DNA of 64,000 nucleotides from CAYNWT01 sp964450955 (GTDB lineage: Bacteria > Planctomycetota > Planctomycetia > Planctomycetales > Planctomycetaceae). The notes below the pieces were generated by a model. The model was not told the DNA's origin, made no database searches, and was given only the letters and a program-made list of their open reading frames with translations. Made by a program: the position numbers and the translations under genes. Of the stretch, positions 35,469 to 43,448 are shown piece by piece; positions within the stretch are counted from its first letter, which is position 1, and the number at the start of each line of letters is the position of its first letter. Location of the stretch: contig CAYVFI010000008.1 of NCBI GenBank assembly GCA_964450955.1, positions 62,001 to 126,000 on the forward strand. The letters are read 5' to 3'.

Positions 35469-38276
35469 ATGACGATCGAAGAAGAAAATCAAACGCGTTT
35501 CGTTGTTGGGATCGACCTGGGCACGACCAATAGCGCGGTGAACTATGTTGATACGGCGAATGATGAACGGGCCATCCATACGTTCTCGATTCCGCAGCTG
35601 GTGGCGGCGGGTGAGATTGAACGGCGGGAGACGCTGCCTTCGTTTCACTACGAACCAGCGGCCGGTGAATTGGCCGATGGGGCTCTGAAACTGGGTTGGT
35701 CAGATGACGGGGTGAAGCACGCGGTGGGTGTGTTCGCTCGAGATCATGGGCGAGCGGTTCCGGGGCGGTTGGTGGAGTCGGCTAAGTCGTGGCTTTGTCA
35801 TTCGGGTGTTGATCGGCGAGCGAAATTGTTGCCGTGGCATGGTTCGCCGGATGTGGAATCGCTGTCGCCGGTGGAGGTGAGTGGCCGGTATCTGGAACAC
35901 GTGCGGTGTGCGTGGGATGCTGAGTTTCCTGAAGATCCGCTGGCGCAGCAGGATGTGGTTCTAACCATTCCGGCGTCGTTTGATGAGGTGGCTCGTGAAC
36001 TGACCGTCGCGGCGGCGCGGCAGGCGGGGTTGCCGCGGGTGGTGCTGATTGAGGAACCGCAGGCGGCGTTCTATTCCTGGGTGTACGCTCATCGTGACGA
36101 TTGGGAGGAACACGTTGCGGCTGGCCAGACGATTCTGATTTGCGATATTGGTGGAGGAACCTCGGACCTGACGTTGATTCATGTGCGGCCGGCGGCGGGT
36201 GACAAGGTTCAGTTCCATCGTGTGGCTGTTGGCGATCACCTGATGCTGGGCGGCGATAATCTGGACCTAGCTTTGGCGCATGCGATTGAACAGAAACTGG
36301 TGCCGGGCGGTAAGTTGGAACCGCGGCAGTGGAGCGTTTTGGTCCCGACTTGTCGGCACGTGAAAGAAACGATGCTGGGTGAGAACCCGCCGGCCAGTTA
36401 CACAGTGAATCTACCCGGTGCTGGTCGCAAGTTGATTGGCGGCGGGATTCAGGCTGAGATCACTCGCGATGAAGTTGTGCAGATTCTAGTGGAGGGTTTC
36501 CTGCCGGATGTGAAGCTGACCGATAAGCCGCAGCGGCGTCAGTCGGGCTTCCAGGAATTTGGTTTGCCGTACGCGGCCGATCCGGCGATCACGCGGTACC
36601 TCGCGACGTTTCTGAAATCGCACGCTGATGCAACCGCTGAAGATGCTGACGCCACGAATTCCGGGCGACCGGACATTGTGTTGTTCAACGGAGGTTTCTT
36701 TGCGTCACCGATTCTGCGAGAGCGGTTGCTGACGACGGTGACATCGTGGTTCAACACGGACCAACCAGATTGGCACCCACAGGTTCTGGACAACGAACGC
36801 CTGGACCTGGCGGTCGCTCGGGGTGCGGCGTACTTTGGCATGGTTCGTCGCGGCGTAGGCGTGAAGATTGTGGCGGGCCTTGCACGGAGCTATTACATCG
36901 GCGTTGAGCAGGACGGTAAGCCGGCGGCGTTGTGTTTGATTGCGGCGGGAACCGAACCAAGCGCCGACACGAAGTCAATTGATCAACAGTTTGAAGTACT
37001 GACGGGCGAACCGGTTCAGTTTCCGATTTACGTCTCGGGGACGCGGCTTACTGACAAACCGGGACAAGTGGTCGCAATTGACGAAGAACAGATGTCGTCG
37101 TTGCCGCCCATACGCACGGTCCTGCAAACAAAGAAGAAGGCAGAGCAGGGCAGTGTTCAGGCTCAGATCGCGACGCGGCTCACGGAAATCGGTACGTTGG
37201 AAATGTGGTGCCAGCAGGTCGATGGGCCCAAGAAGTGGCAACTGCAGTTTGATGTGCGTTCGGCAACAGAGACTGACAGGACTGCTCATACCGGAGCCGC
37301 CGAACAAAGCGGCATCGTGGATTCTGAGATTATTGAAACAGCCGAGAATGTGATCGCGTCCGTGTTTAGCAAGAAGGCTGACCAGAAGCCGGGTGGTTTG
37401 CCCAAGCGGATTGGCGAAGCGATTGATCAGAACCGGGAGGATTGGTCGCCGTCACTATTGCGCAGCATGTGGGCGAGTTTGATTGAACACGAAGCGGGCC
37501 GGCGAAAAAGTCGCGATCATGAAGCGCGTTGGTTGAACCTGTTGGGCTTCTGTCTGCGGCCGGGTTTTGGAATGGCGGCCGACGATTGGCGGGTCGAACA
37601 CACTTACCGCACGATCCGCGGCAAGCTGGTTCATGGTGGTCCCGCGACGGCTGCCGAGTGGCGAATTTTGTGTCGCCGCGTTGCCGGCGGGTTCACTCCG
37701 GGCAAGCAAAACGAACTGGCTTCATCGGTTCTGCCGGCGATTCGGCAGTTGCACAAACAGATGACGACCGGCCGCGGCAAAGGTGCCGACTACGCATCCA
37801 GTAATCATGAGGCCTCAGAGGTTTGGCGAATGCTGGGGTCGTTTGAGCTGCTTCGCCGTGACTTGCGCCAGCAGATTGGTGAGATGATTCTGGACTTTGT
37901 TCCGCGTCCTCGGTTCGAACACGTGAGGCCCGCGATGCTGTGGGCGCTTGGCCGAATCGGTTCGCGTGTTCCGGTTTACGGGCCTTTGAATGTCGTGCTG
38001 CCACCGGACCTGGTTGCCACGTGGCTGGCCCGTGTTCAGGACCTTGACGCGACCGAGCCAGCAGTGCAACTTGCGCTGATGCAGATGGCTCGCCGAACCA
38101 ACGACCGCTACCGCGACGTATCAGATTCGGTTCGGGCGAGTGTTGTCACTGACCTGGAGAACGGTGACACACCATCGCGGTTTGTTGAGCTTGTGCAAAC
38201 CGGCGGCGACCTGGATTCCGAAGAGGCTGGCCTGGTGTTTGGCGAGACATTGCCGGTGGGACTGAAGATTCGGTAA
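35469..38276 (+). CDS. Hsp70-family protein with C-terminal DUF3731
   Basis: A 935-residue protein. The N-terminal half is an Hsp70-type ATPase paralogous to the upstream gene: GIDLGTTNSAVNY (about 15-27), ILICDIGGGTSDLTLIHV (about 222) and VLFNGGFFASPILR (about 405). From about residue 640 a second region of about 300 residues follows (KRIGEAIDQNREDW, RPGFGMAADDWRVE, the CRRVAGGFTPGKQNE block), which matches the DUF3731-type extension found on such Hsp70s. The extension may be a client or partner module. The gene is flanked on both sides by A-rich hairpin elements. Confidence 0.92.
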   Translation: MTIEEENQTRFVVGIDLGTTNSAVNYVDTANDERAIHTFSIPQLVAAGEIERRETLPSFHYEPAAGELADGALKLGWSDDGVKHAVGVFARDHGRAVPGRLVESAKSWLCHSGVDRRAKLLPWHGSPDVESLSPVEVSGRYLEHVRCAWDAEFPEDPLAQQDVVLTIPASFDEVARELTVAAARQAGLPRVVLIEEPQAAFYSWVYAHRDDWEEHVAAGQTILICDIGGGTSDLTLIHVRPAAGDKVQFHRVAVGDHLMLGGDNLDLALAHAIEQKLVPGGKLEPRQWSVLVPTCRHVKETMLGENPPASYTVNLPGAGRKLIGGGIQAEITRDEVVQILVEGFLPDVKLTDKPQRRQSGFQEFGLPYAADPAITRYLATFLKSHADATAEDADATNSGRPDIVLFNGGFFASPILRERLLTTVTSWFNTDQPDWHPQVLDNERLDLAVARGAAYFGMVRRGVGVKIVAGLARSYYIGVEQDGKPAALCLIAAGTEPSADTKSIDQQFEVLTGEPVQFPIYVSGTRLTDKPGQVVAIDEEQMSSLPPIRTVLQTKKKAEQGSVQAQIATRLTEIGTLEMWCQQVDGPKKWQLQFDVRSATETDRTAHTGAAEQSGIVDSEIIETAENVIASVFSKKADQKPGGLPKRIGEAIDQNREDWSPSLLRSMWASLIEHEAGRRKSRDHEARWLNLLGFCLRPGFGMAADDWRVEHTYRTIRGKLVHGGPATAAEWRILCRRVAGGFTPGKQNELASSVLPAIRQLHKQMTTGRGKGADYASSNHEASEVWRMLGSFELLRRDLRQQIGEMILDFVPRPRFEHVRPAMLWALGRIGSRVPVYGPLNVVLPPDLVATWLARVQDLDATEPAVQLALMQMARRTNDRYRDVSDSVRASVVTDLENGDTPSRFVELVQTGGDLDSEEAGLVFGETLPVGLKIR

Positions 38277-38287
38277 CGGGTGACAAT

Positions 38288-38381
38288 GGCCACAAGAAAC
38301 ACGAAAAGGCACGAAAAGTGAGGGGGGCCGTGGCGTTGACACTTCACGGTTCTTTTTGTGTCTCTTTGTGTTTTTCGTGGC
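38288..38381. repeat. A-rich hairpin repeat, second copy
   Basis: The left arm starts GGCCACAAGAAACACGAAAA (38288) and the right arm ends TTTTTCGTGGC (38381). They form a long imperfect inverted repeat around a G-rich loop (about 38321-38349). It starts 12 bp after the Hsp70-DUF3731 stop and shares its arms with the element at 35348. Confidence 0.85.
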
Positions 38382-38466
38382 GATAGAGACGCGTGTGGTT
38401 CCAGCTTGGCCGCTTATCTTTGAGTCGCCTTTACGATCTCTGCAACGTGCTGGATGATCAGGGAAT

Positions 38467-38505
38467 GGCCGCAAAAAACACGAAGAAGCACGAAAAGTGA
38501 GGGGG
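38467..38505. repeat. A-rich hairpin repeat, third partial copy (single arm)
   Basis: GGCCGCAAAAAACACGAAGA..., ending AAAAGTGAGGGGG, repeats the left arm of the 38288 element directly (about 34 of 39 positions), but no right arm follows. It lies just downstream of the dnaB 3' end. This is probably a truncated copy or half of an excised element. Confidence 0.8.
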
Positions 38506-38539
38506 CGGTTCAGCTCGCTGTTGAGTTTAACGGCGACGT

Positions 38540-39967
38540 TTAGAACCCGCCGCTGCCGCCGTCTACCGGGAAGTGTGGGTCGGCGGCGCTGGTGTAGTTT
38601 TCGAATCGCATGAATTCTTTACGCCAGGTCATGCGCACGATTCCGGTCGGGCCACTGCGGTGTTTAGCAATGACGACTTCAGCTTCGCCTGGGCGGTCCT
38701 CAGGGTCGTAGGCGTCAGGTCGGTGTAAAAACATGACAAGGTCTGCGTCCTGTTCGATGGCTCCACTTTCACGGAGGTCGGCCAGTTTTGGGCGCTTGTC
38801 TTCTCGCAGTTCGACTCCACGGTTTAGCTGCGCGAGTGCGATCATTGGGACGTCGAGTTCTTTGCACAGGAACTTGAGTCGGCGGGTGATCTGTGCGATT
38901 TGCTGTTCGCGGGGGACGCCCTTGTCTTCGGGTTCGATAAGCTGCAGGTAGTCAATGATGATCAGCCCCAGCGGTGACTTGCGGTGTAGTCGCCGAGCCA
39001 GAGCGCTCATTTGAGGCACGGTTTTGCCGGGTTGGTCGTCGATAAACATCGGAAGCGTGCTGAGGTCAGATGACGCTGTCATCATGGCCTCGCGCTGTTG
39101 TGGCGAGAGATTTCCGGCTCGCAAATCGTGACCGTTAATCCTGGCGGTGATGCACAGGAATCGTTCGGCCAGTTCCAGGCGTGACTGTTCCAGGCTGAAT
39201 ACCAGCACGCCCTTCTTTTCGACGCGGCAAACACCTTCGGCGATGTTACAGACCAAGGCCGTCTTACCCATACTGGGGCGAGCGGCAAGGATGATGAGTT
39301 CGGCTGGCTGGAAGCCTGTGGTGGTGTGGTCGAGGTCAGTGAAGCCGGTTTGAATTCCTGTGACTTCCCGATCGCTGGCCAGTCGTTCGTCGATCCTGGT
39401 GAACGCGTCCAGCAGGATCTCTTTCATTTCGATGCGGTGTTCGGCGGTCTGCTGTTCCAGAATGCTGAACACTTTTTGTTCGGCCGTATTCAGCAGCGAA
39501 GCGGTGTCGTCTGTGGCTTCGTACGCTTCCGCCAGAATGTCGGTGCAGGCGTAGATGAGTGAACGCTGCACGAACTTGTCGATAACAATATTCGTGTAGT
39601 ACCGCGCGTGGGCGGCGTGGGGAACCGTTGCCAGGATCTGTGAGAGGTACGGGATTCCGCCGACCTCATCCAGTTCGCTGCGGGCGAGTAATTCTTCGGC
39701 CAGGGTGACGGCGTCGATTCCGCGGATGCCGCGTTCGTACAAATCGCTGATCGCTGCGTAGATGCGCTGGTGGGCGTCGTTGTAGAAGTGTTCGGGCCGC
39801 AGCAGTTCGCCGATCTCATCGATCGCCTCATTCATGATGAGAATGCTGCCCAGGATACCGCGTTCGGCGTCCAGGTTTTGCGGAGGAACGCGAACGCTGG
39901 GCTGCTGCTGATCCACCCGTGGCTTGCGCTTGCCAGCGGCACCTTTCGGAGCCCAATCAGTTGCCAT
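38540..39967 (-). CDS. dnaB: Replicative DNA helicase DnaB
   Basis: A 475-residue hexameric replication-fork helicase. ATG 39967 has GGAGG 6 nt upstream; the in-frame lead to 40018 is not used. The N-terminal DnaB domain (about 25-130) starts PPQNLDAERGILGSIL, followed by a linker helix and the RecA-like domain with Walker A ARPSMGKTA (229-237), Walker B LIIIDYLQLI and SGAIEQDADLVMFLHR. No intein interrupts the motifs. It closes the rplY-pth-rpsF-ssb-rplI-dnaB run. Confidence 0.97.
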   Translation of the reverse strand: MATDWAPKGAAGKRKPRVDQQQPSVRVPPQNLDAERGILGSILIMNEAIDEIGELLRPEHFYNDAHQRIYAAISDLYERGIRGIDAVTLAEELLARSELDEVGGIPYLSQILATVPHAAHARYYTNIVIDKFVQRSLIYACTDILAEAYEATDDTASLLNTAEQKVFSILEQQTAEHRIEMKEILLDAFTRIDERLASDREVTGIQTGFTDLDHTTTGFQPAELIILAARPSMGKTALVCNIAEGVCRVEKKGVLVFSLEQSRLELAERFLCITARINGHDLRAGNLSPQQREAMMTASSDLSTLPMFIDDQPGKTVPQMSALARRLHRKSPLGLIIIDYLQLIEPEDKGVPREQQIAQITRRLKFLCKELDVPMIALAQLNRGVELREDKRPKLADLRESGAIEQDADLVMFLHRPDAYDPEDRPGEAEVVIAKHRSGPTGIVRMTWRKEFMRFENYTSAADPHFPVDGGSGGF

Positions 39968-40106
39968 TATCGGCCTCCGTGTCGAATCACGCGCGACCAA
40001 CCGCCGCGCGCGGGGCATCCATTGCCATTAGACGGATTCGCAGAAATCCGAACTGTGGCTTCCGGCCACAGCAGTACGGTCTGAACGAGAAGAGTTCGTG
40101 GCTGAG

Positions 40107-40607
40107 TTACGTAGTGGCAGTCGGCACGACCCAAACCTTGACGTCTGACGAGACTTTCTCGTGCAGCTTAAGGTTGATCGTGTACATGCCAAGCTCTTTC
40201 AGCGGTCCATCCAGTTTGATCTGATCGGGCTCGATCTGGAAACCGGACTTCTTCAGCGAGTCACTGATATCCTTCGCCAGGATAGAACCAAACAGCTGGC
40301 CGTCCGGGCTGGCATTGGCTTCCAGTGTGACGCTGTGCTTGCTTACGGCGTCGCCCATCTGCTTGATCTCTTTGATCCTGCCTTTTTCCAGTTCGGCAAG
40401 TCGCTTGCGGTGGGTTTCGACCATCGCCTTGTTTTCTTCAGTGGCGACGGTGGCCAAGCCGTGTGGCAACAGATAGTTGCGAGCGTATCCTGGCTTCACG
40501 CGAACGATGTCACCCTGAACTCCGAGGCTCTGGACGTCTTCGGCAAGCAAAATTTCGACGGATGTCTTGGTTGACCCGCCGACTCCTCTACGAACTGGCT
40601 TATGCAT
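40107..40607 (-). CDS. rplI: 50S ribosomal protein L9
   Basis: A 166-residue L9. The canonical N-terminal domain (VEILLAEDVQSLGVQGDIVR, then VKPGYARNYLLPHGLA) is preceded by an unusual basic extension of about 17 residues (MHKPVRRGVGGSTKTS). A long connecting helix (about 65-100) and the C-terminal domain follow. A longer frame to 40691 carries no conserved residues. It lies between ssb and dnaB on the minus strand. The start lacks a clear Shine-Dalgarno. Confidence 0.96.
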   Translation of the reverse strand: MHKPVRRGVGGSTKTSVEILLAEDVQSLGVQGDIVRVKPGYARNYLLPHGLATVATEENKAMVETHRKRLAELEKGRIKEIKQMGDAVSKHSVTLEANASPDGQLFGSILAKDISDSLKKSGFQIEPDQIKLDGPLKELGMYTINLKLHEKVSSDVKVWVVPTATT

Positions 40608-40706
40608 GACTGTTATCTTTGCTGGGTGACCTGCCGAGCAGGTTGCTGTCTGTTTCGTAATGATTAGGGATTGTGACGACTCACCGACCAATCCAAAACA
40701 CCAACT

Positions 40707-41207
40707 TTAGAACGGGACGTTGTCAGTTGGAGGCCCTGCTGGCGGGTTGTCGTAGAACGAATCGGCCGCCGACTGCTGAGCTGGTTGTTGTTGCGGAGCA
40801 TGCTGCTGGCTGGGTGCCTGATTGTGGTGTGGTCCACCACCTGGGCCGCGATTTCCGCCGCCCTGACCGCCGCCGCTGCCCAGCATCGTCATGTTTTCAC
40901 CGACAATTTTAAGCTTATATCGGTTTTGGCCAGACTCTTTATCCTGCCATGAATCCATCTGAAGCCGACCTTCGATGAGAACCGGACGGCCTTTTGATAA
41001 GTACTCGCCGGCAATCTCTGCCGTGCGGCCCCAAAGGGTGACGTCCAGAAACGTGACGTCTTCTTTCTTTTCGTTGGCGTTCTTGTCGAACCACGTGCGA
41101 TTGACGGCAAGCCCAAGGTCCGTGACGGCAGTGCCGCCCGGTGTGTATCTGACTTCAGGATCCCGTGTCAGGTTTCCCATCAGAATCACTTTGTTGAAGC
41201 TGGCCAT
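40707..41207 (-). CDS. ssb: Single-stranded DNA-binding protein
   Basis: A 166-residue SSB. The OB fold (1-110) begins MASFNKVILMGNLTRDPEVR and includes FLDVTLWGRTAEIAGEYLSK. A Gly/Gln/Pro-rich linker leads to the acidic protein-interaction tip, ending TDNVPF. AGGGGAG lies upstream of the ATG. It is placed 36 bp after rpsF on the same strand, in the common S6-SSB-L9 order. Confidence 0.97.
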   Translation of the reverse strand: MASFNKVILMGNLTRDPEVRYTPGGTAVTDLGLAVNRTWFDKNANEKKEDVTFLDVTLWGRTAEIAGEYLSKGRPVLIEGRLQMDSWQDKESGQNRYKLKIVGENMTMLGSGGGQGGGNRGPGGGPHHNQAPSQQHAPQQQPAQQSAADSFYDNPPAGPPTDNVPF

Positions 41208-41243
41208 CTTTCTTTCTCCCCTGCTTAGGCGTGTGGTCCGTAC

Positions 41244-41657
41244 CTATTTGGCTGGTGGTGTCGCTGGCGCTTCTGCTTCAGGCGGTGGTGTCGCCGGAGC
41301 GGTCACGGCGGCAACCATGACGTCAAACAAAGTTTGGTCGTGTCGAATAATGATCTTCCGCATGACCGTGTCGCTTAGCTTACAAGCACGATCAAGGTCT
41401 TTCATGCCTGTCGGAGGCATTTTGAAATATGTCAGGTAGTGCAGACCCTTACGGCGACCGTTGATCGGGTACGCAAGTTTGCCGTCCTGCCATGGGCGTT
41501 GGGCAACCAGCGTTCCGCCGGCTTTCTCGATGAGCTCAACGATCGCGTTTGTGACCTTATCGGGGTCGTTTGCAAACCGGGTACTTTCGACGAGGAACAT
41601 TCCTTCGTAGAGATTTTCCACGGTTGATGATGTCGGTGTCGCTTCGGCAGTAGCCAA
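41244..41657 (-). CDS. rpsF: 30S ribosomal protein S6
   Basis: A 137-residue S6. The fold spans about 14-110 (YEGMFLVESTRF, PWQDGKLAYPINGRRKGLHY, LDRACKLSDTVMRKIIIRHD). A Pro/Ala/Glu-rich tail replaces the acidic tail of other S6 proteins. The start is TTG 41657, with GGAG 7 nt upstream. rpsR (S18), which often sits in this operon, is not between ssb and rplI here. Confidence 0.96.
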   Translation of the reverse strand: MATAEATPTSSTVENLYEGMFLVESTRFANDPDKVTNAIVELIEKAGGTLVAQRPWQDGKLAYPINGRRKGLHYLTYFKMPPTGMKDLDRACKLSDTVMRKIIIRHDQTLFDVMVAAVTAPATPPPEAEAPATPPAK

Positions 41658-41836
41658 CGTTCAGCTCCAAGTGTTGTCGGGGGAAGTACCCCAAGCCAAT
41701 AAAGTGGACCGGCGGCCCGTCAGGGAAGCCCCCCGTTGTACCGTTTTCTTCAGCTTTTGCAACTTGCTGACGCCACTCAGGGCATCGTTTTCACAGTCGC
41801 GCCAGGTTCGGTCGGAATGTTCATATACATCAGCCC

Positions 41837-42448
41837 CTAGCCGCCTTCGGGTTTGGGCTTATCTTTACTTTTCCCCGAAGATTCGGGCTTCTTGTTGTAC
41901 TTGTTCATGGCGGCCGTCACGCCTTCGGACACCCAAAGCTCAACGGAATCTGCTGCGTGAGCCACTGTCAGGTCAATCTCCTCACGCTCTGCCTTGCCAA
42001 ATCGGCCCAAAACGTAGTCTGCCGGGTCTTGTCTTCCCGGAGGTCGTCCGATGCCAACACGCAACCTGGCCACATCCTGGGTGCCCAGGTGCCGCGTAAT
42101 ATCCAGTAGTCCTTTTTGTCCGCCGGCCGAACCGCTGGCTCGCCATCGAAGACGCCCGCTCGGCAGGTTCATGTCATCGCAAACCACGGAAAAGACGTCG
42201 TTTTCCAGTTTGTAGAAGTCGGCAATTTTCCCGACGGCTCGCCCGCTGAGGTTCATGAACGTCTGCGGAGCGACCAGCAACACCTTCGTTTGGGCCACGA
42301 AGATCTCGCAGATTTCCGCTTCGAATCGAACCTGCGGACCATCCGCGGACCAGCGCCTGGCCAGTTCAGCCAGTACCTCGAACCCGACGTTGTGCCGGGT
42401 ATTTTGGTACTTTTGCCCCGGGTTCCCAAGACCAACGACAACCTTCAT
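41837..42448 (-). CDS. pth: Peptidyl-tRNA hydrolase
   Basis: A 203-residue enzyme that frees tRNA from peptidyl-tRNA dropped by ribosomes. GLGNPG (6-11) with N9, the catalytic histidine H19 in NTRHNVGF, TFMNLSG, the CDDMNLPSG aspartate and the GSAGGQKGL loop are all present. The C terminus has an extra Lys/Pro-rich tail (about 188-203). It lies 39 bp downstream of rplY, the usual ctc-pth pairing. Confidence 0.97.
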   Translation of the reverse strand: MKVVVGLGNPGQKYQNTRHNVGFEVLAELARRWSADGPQVRFEAEICEIFVAQTKVLLVAPQTFMNLSGRAVGKIADFYKLENDVFSVVCDDMNLPSGRLRWRASGSAGGQKGLLDITRHLGTQDVARLRVGIGRPPGRQDPADYVLGRFGKAEREEIDLTVAHAADSVELWVSEGVTAAMNKYNKKPESSGKSKDKPKPEGG

Positions 42449-42487
42449 GGTCCCCTCAAGTCCAGCGAATCGGGCCGGTCTGGCCGA

Positions 42488-43135
42488 CTATTCGCCGCCT
42501 TCTTCGTCCTTGCCAGGGCCTTTGCCGATGACTTCAGGTTCGATTGGGCCAGCGTCGGCTGGTTCGAGATCTTCTTCGTCTCCGACGTCACTTGGAGCGA
42601 TAATCGTCAGAATGGTGGTCGATTCCGGTAGGGAAACAACGACATCCTTCGGCAGGTCAAGATCGCCGATGGTGACCGTGGCACCAATTTCCAATTCGTT
42701 AATCGGAATCTGAACCGCTTCCGGAATCTCAAGGGCAAGACAGTCGATCTCAAGGCGACGCAGTGATTGAACCAGCTTGCCGCCAGCGATAACCCCGGGA
42801 GCAATACCTTTGGCTTCCAGAGATACTTCGACCGTTACACGCTGTTTCGCGTCGACCCGAAGAAGGTCAATATGGGAGACATAGGTTGAGAATGTGTCCC
42901 ACTGGAGTTCTCGAACCAAAGCCTTTTCCGTTGTTCCACCCATGTTGAAGTCAACAATGCGTGTTCCCAGATCCAGCAGACTACGTACATGGGTCTGCGG
43001 GACAGAAAATGCGATGGGTTCGCCATCACCACCGTATAGGTTGCCTGGGCACCGGCCGTCGCGGCGAAGCCTTCGAGCTTCGGCACTACCTAGTTTTTCA
43101 CGTTTTTCGACTTCAAAGACTGCGGCACTGGCCAT
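42488..43135 (-). CDS. rplY: 50S ribosomal protein L25 (Ctc/TL5 form)
   Basis: A 215-residue long-form L25, which binds 5S rRNA. The N-terminal domain (about 5-95) has REKLGSAEARRLRRDGRCPG and ALVRELQWDTFSTYVSHIDL. The Ctc-type C-terminal beta domain (about 100-190) follows, and an acidic tail of about 30 residues ends the protein. GGAGAG precedes the ATG. It heads the translation/replication gene run, so the operon promoter should lie in the 313-bp gap upstream. Confidence 0.96.
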   Translation of the reverse strand: MASAAVFEVEKREKLGSAEARRLRRDGRCPGNLYGGDGEPIAFSVPQTHVRSLLDLGTRIVDFNMGGTTEKALVRELQWDTFSTYVSHIDLLRVDAKQRVTVEVSLEAKGIAPGVIAGGKLVQSLRRLEIDCLALEIPEAVQIPINELEIGATVTIGDLDLPKDVVVSLPESTTILTIIAPSDVGDEEDLEPADAGPIEPEVIGKGPGKDEEGGE

Positions 43136-43448
43136 TGGTTCTCTCCGGGAGAGATCACTGGCGGGAAAACGCCCGCTGAGGTGATCATTTCGAGCATGCT
43201 ATTTGCGGTGACATCTTTCGATCGACTTCCAATCGAGACCGCTAGCGTCGATTTTGCAAGCGGGCAAAGATATCGGCTTTTTCCTGCTCCTGCAACGGGT
43301 TCCACCGCAAAAACCGACACTCGGCTCTGGTTCTTTCGACTCTGGGCCAGCAGGTTGCCAATCGTGGGTCGGGAAGCCGCCTGTCGGGCAGCGTGGATCG
43401 TTTAATATAGTGGTAAAGGATTCAATCGGTCTTTGTTGAGGAGTTTCG
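43136..43448. other. Divergent intergenic region between rplY and the PQQ gene
   Basis: No gene is visible in this 313-bp region. It must hold the promoters for the minus-strand rplY run and the plus-strand PQQ gene. An AT-rich TTTAATATAG (43401-43410) upstream of the latter could be a -10 element, but no convincing -35 was found. GAGGAG at 43438-43443 is the ribosome site for the TTG start at 43449. Confidence 0.5.

Noticed and set aside
38540..39967. An intein in dnaB
   Set aside because: The RecA-type motifs are uninterrupted and the length is normal.
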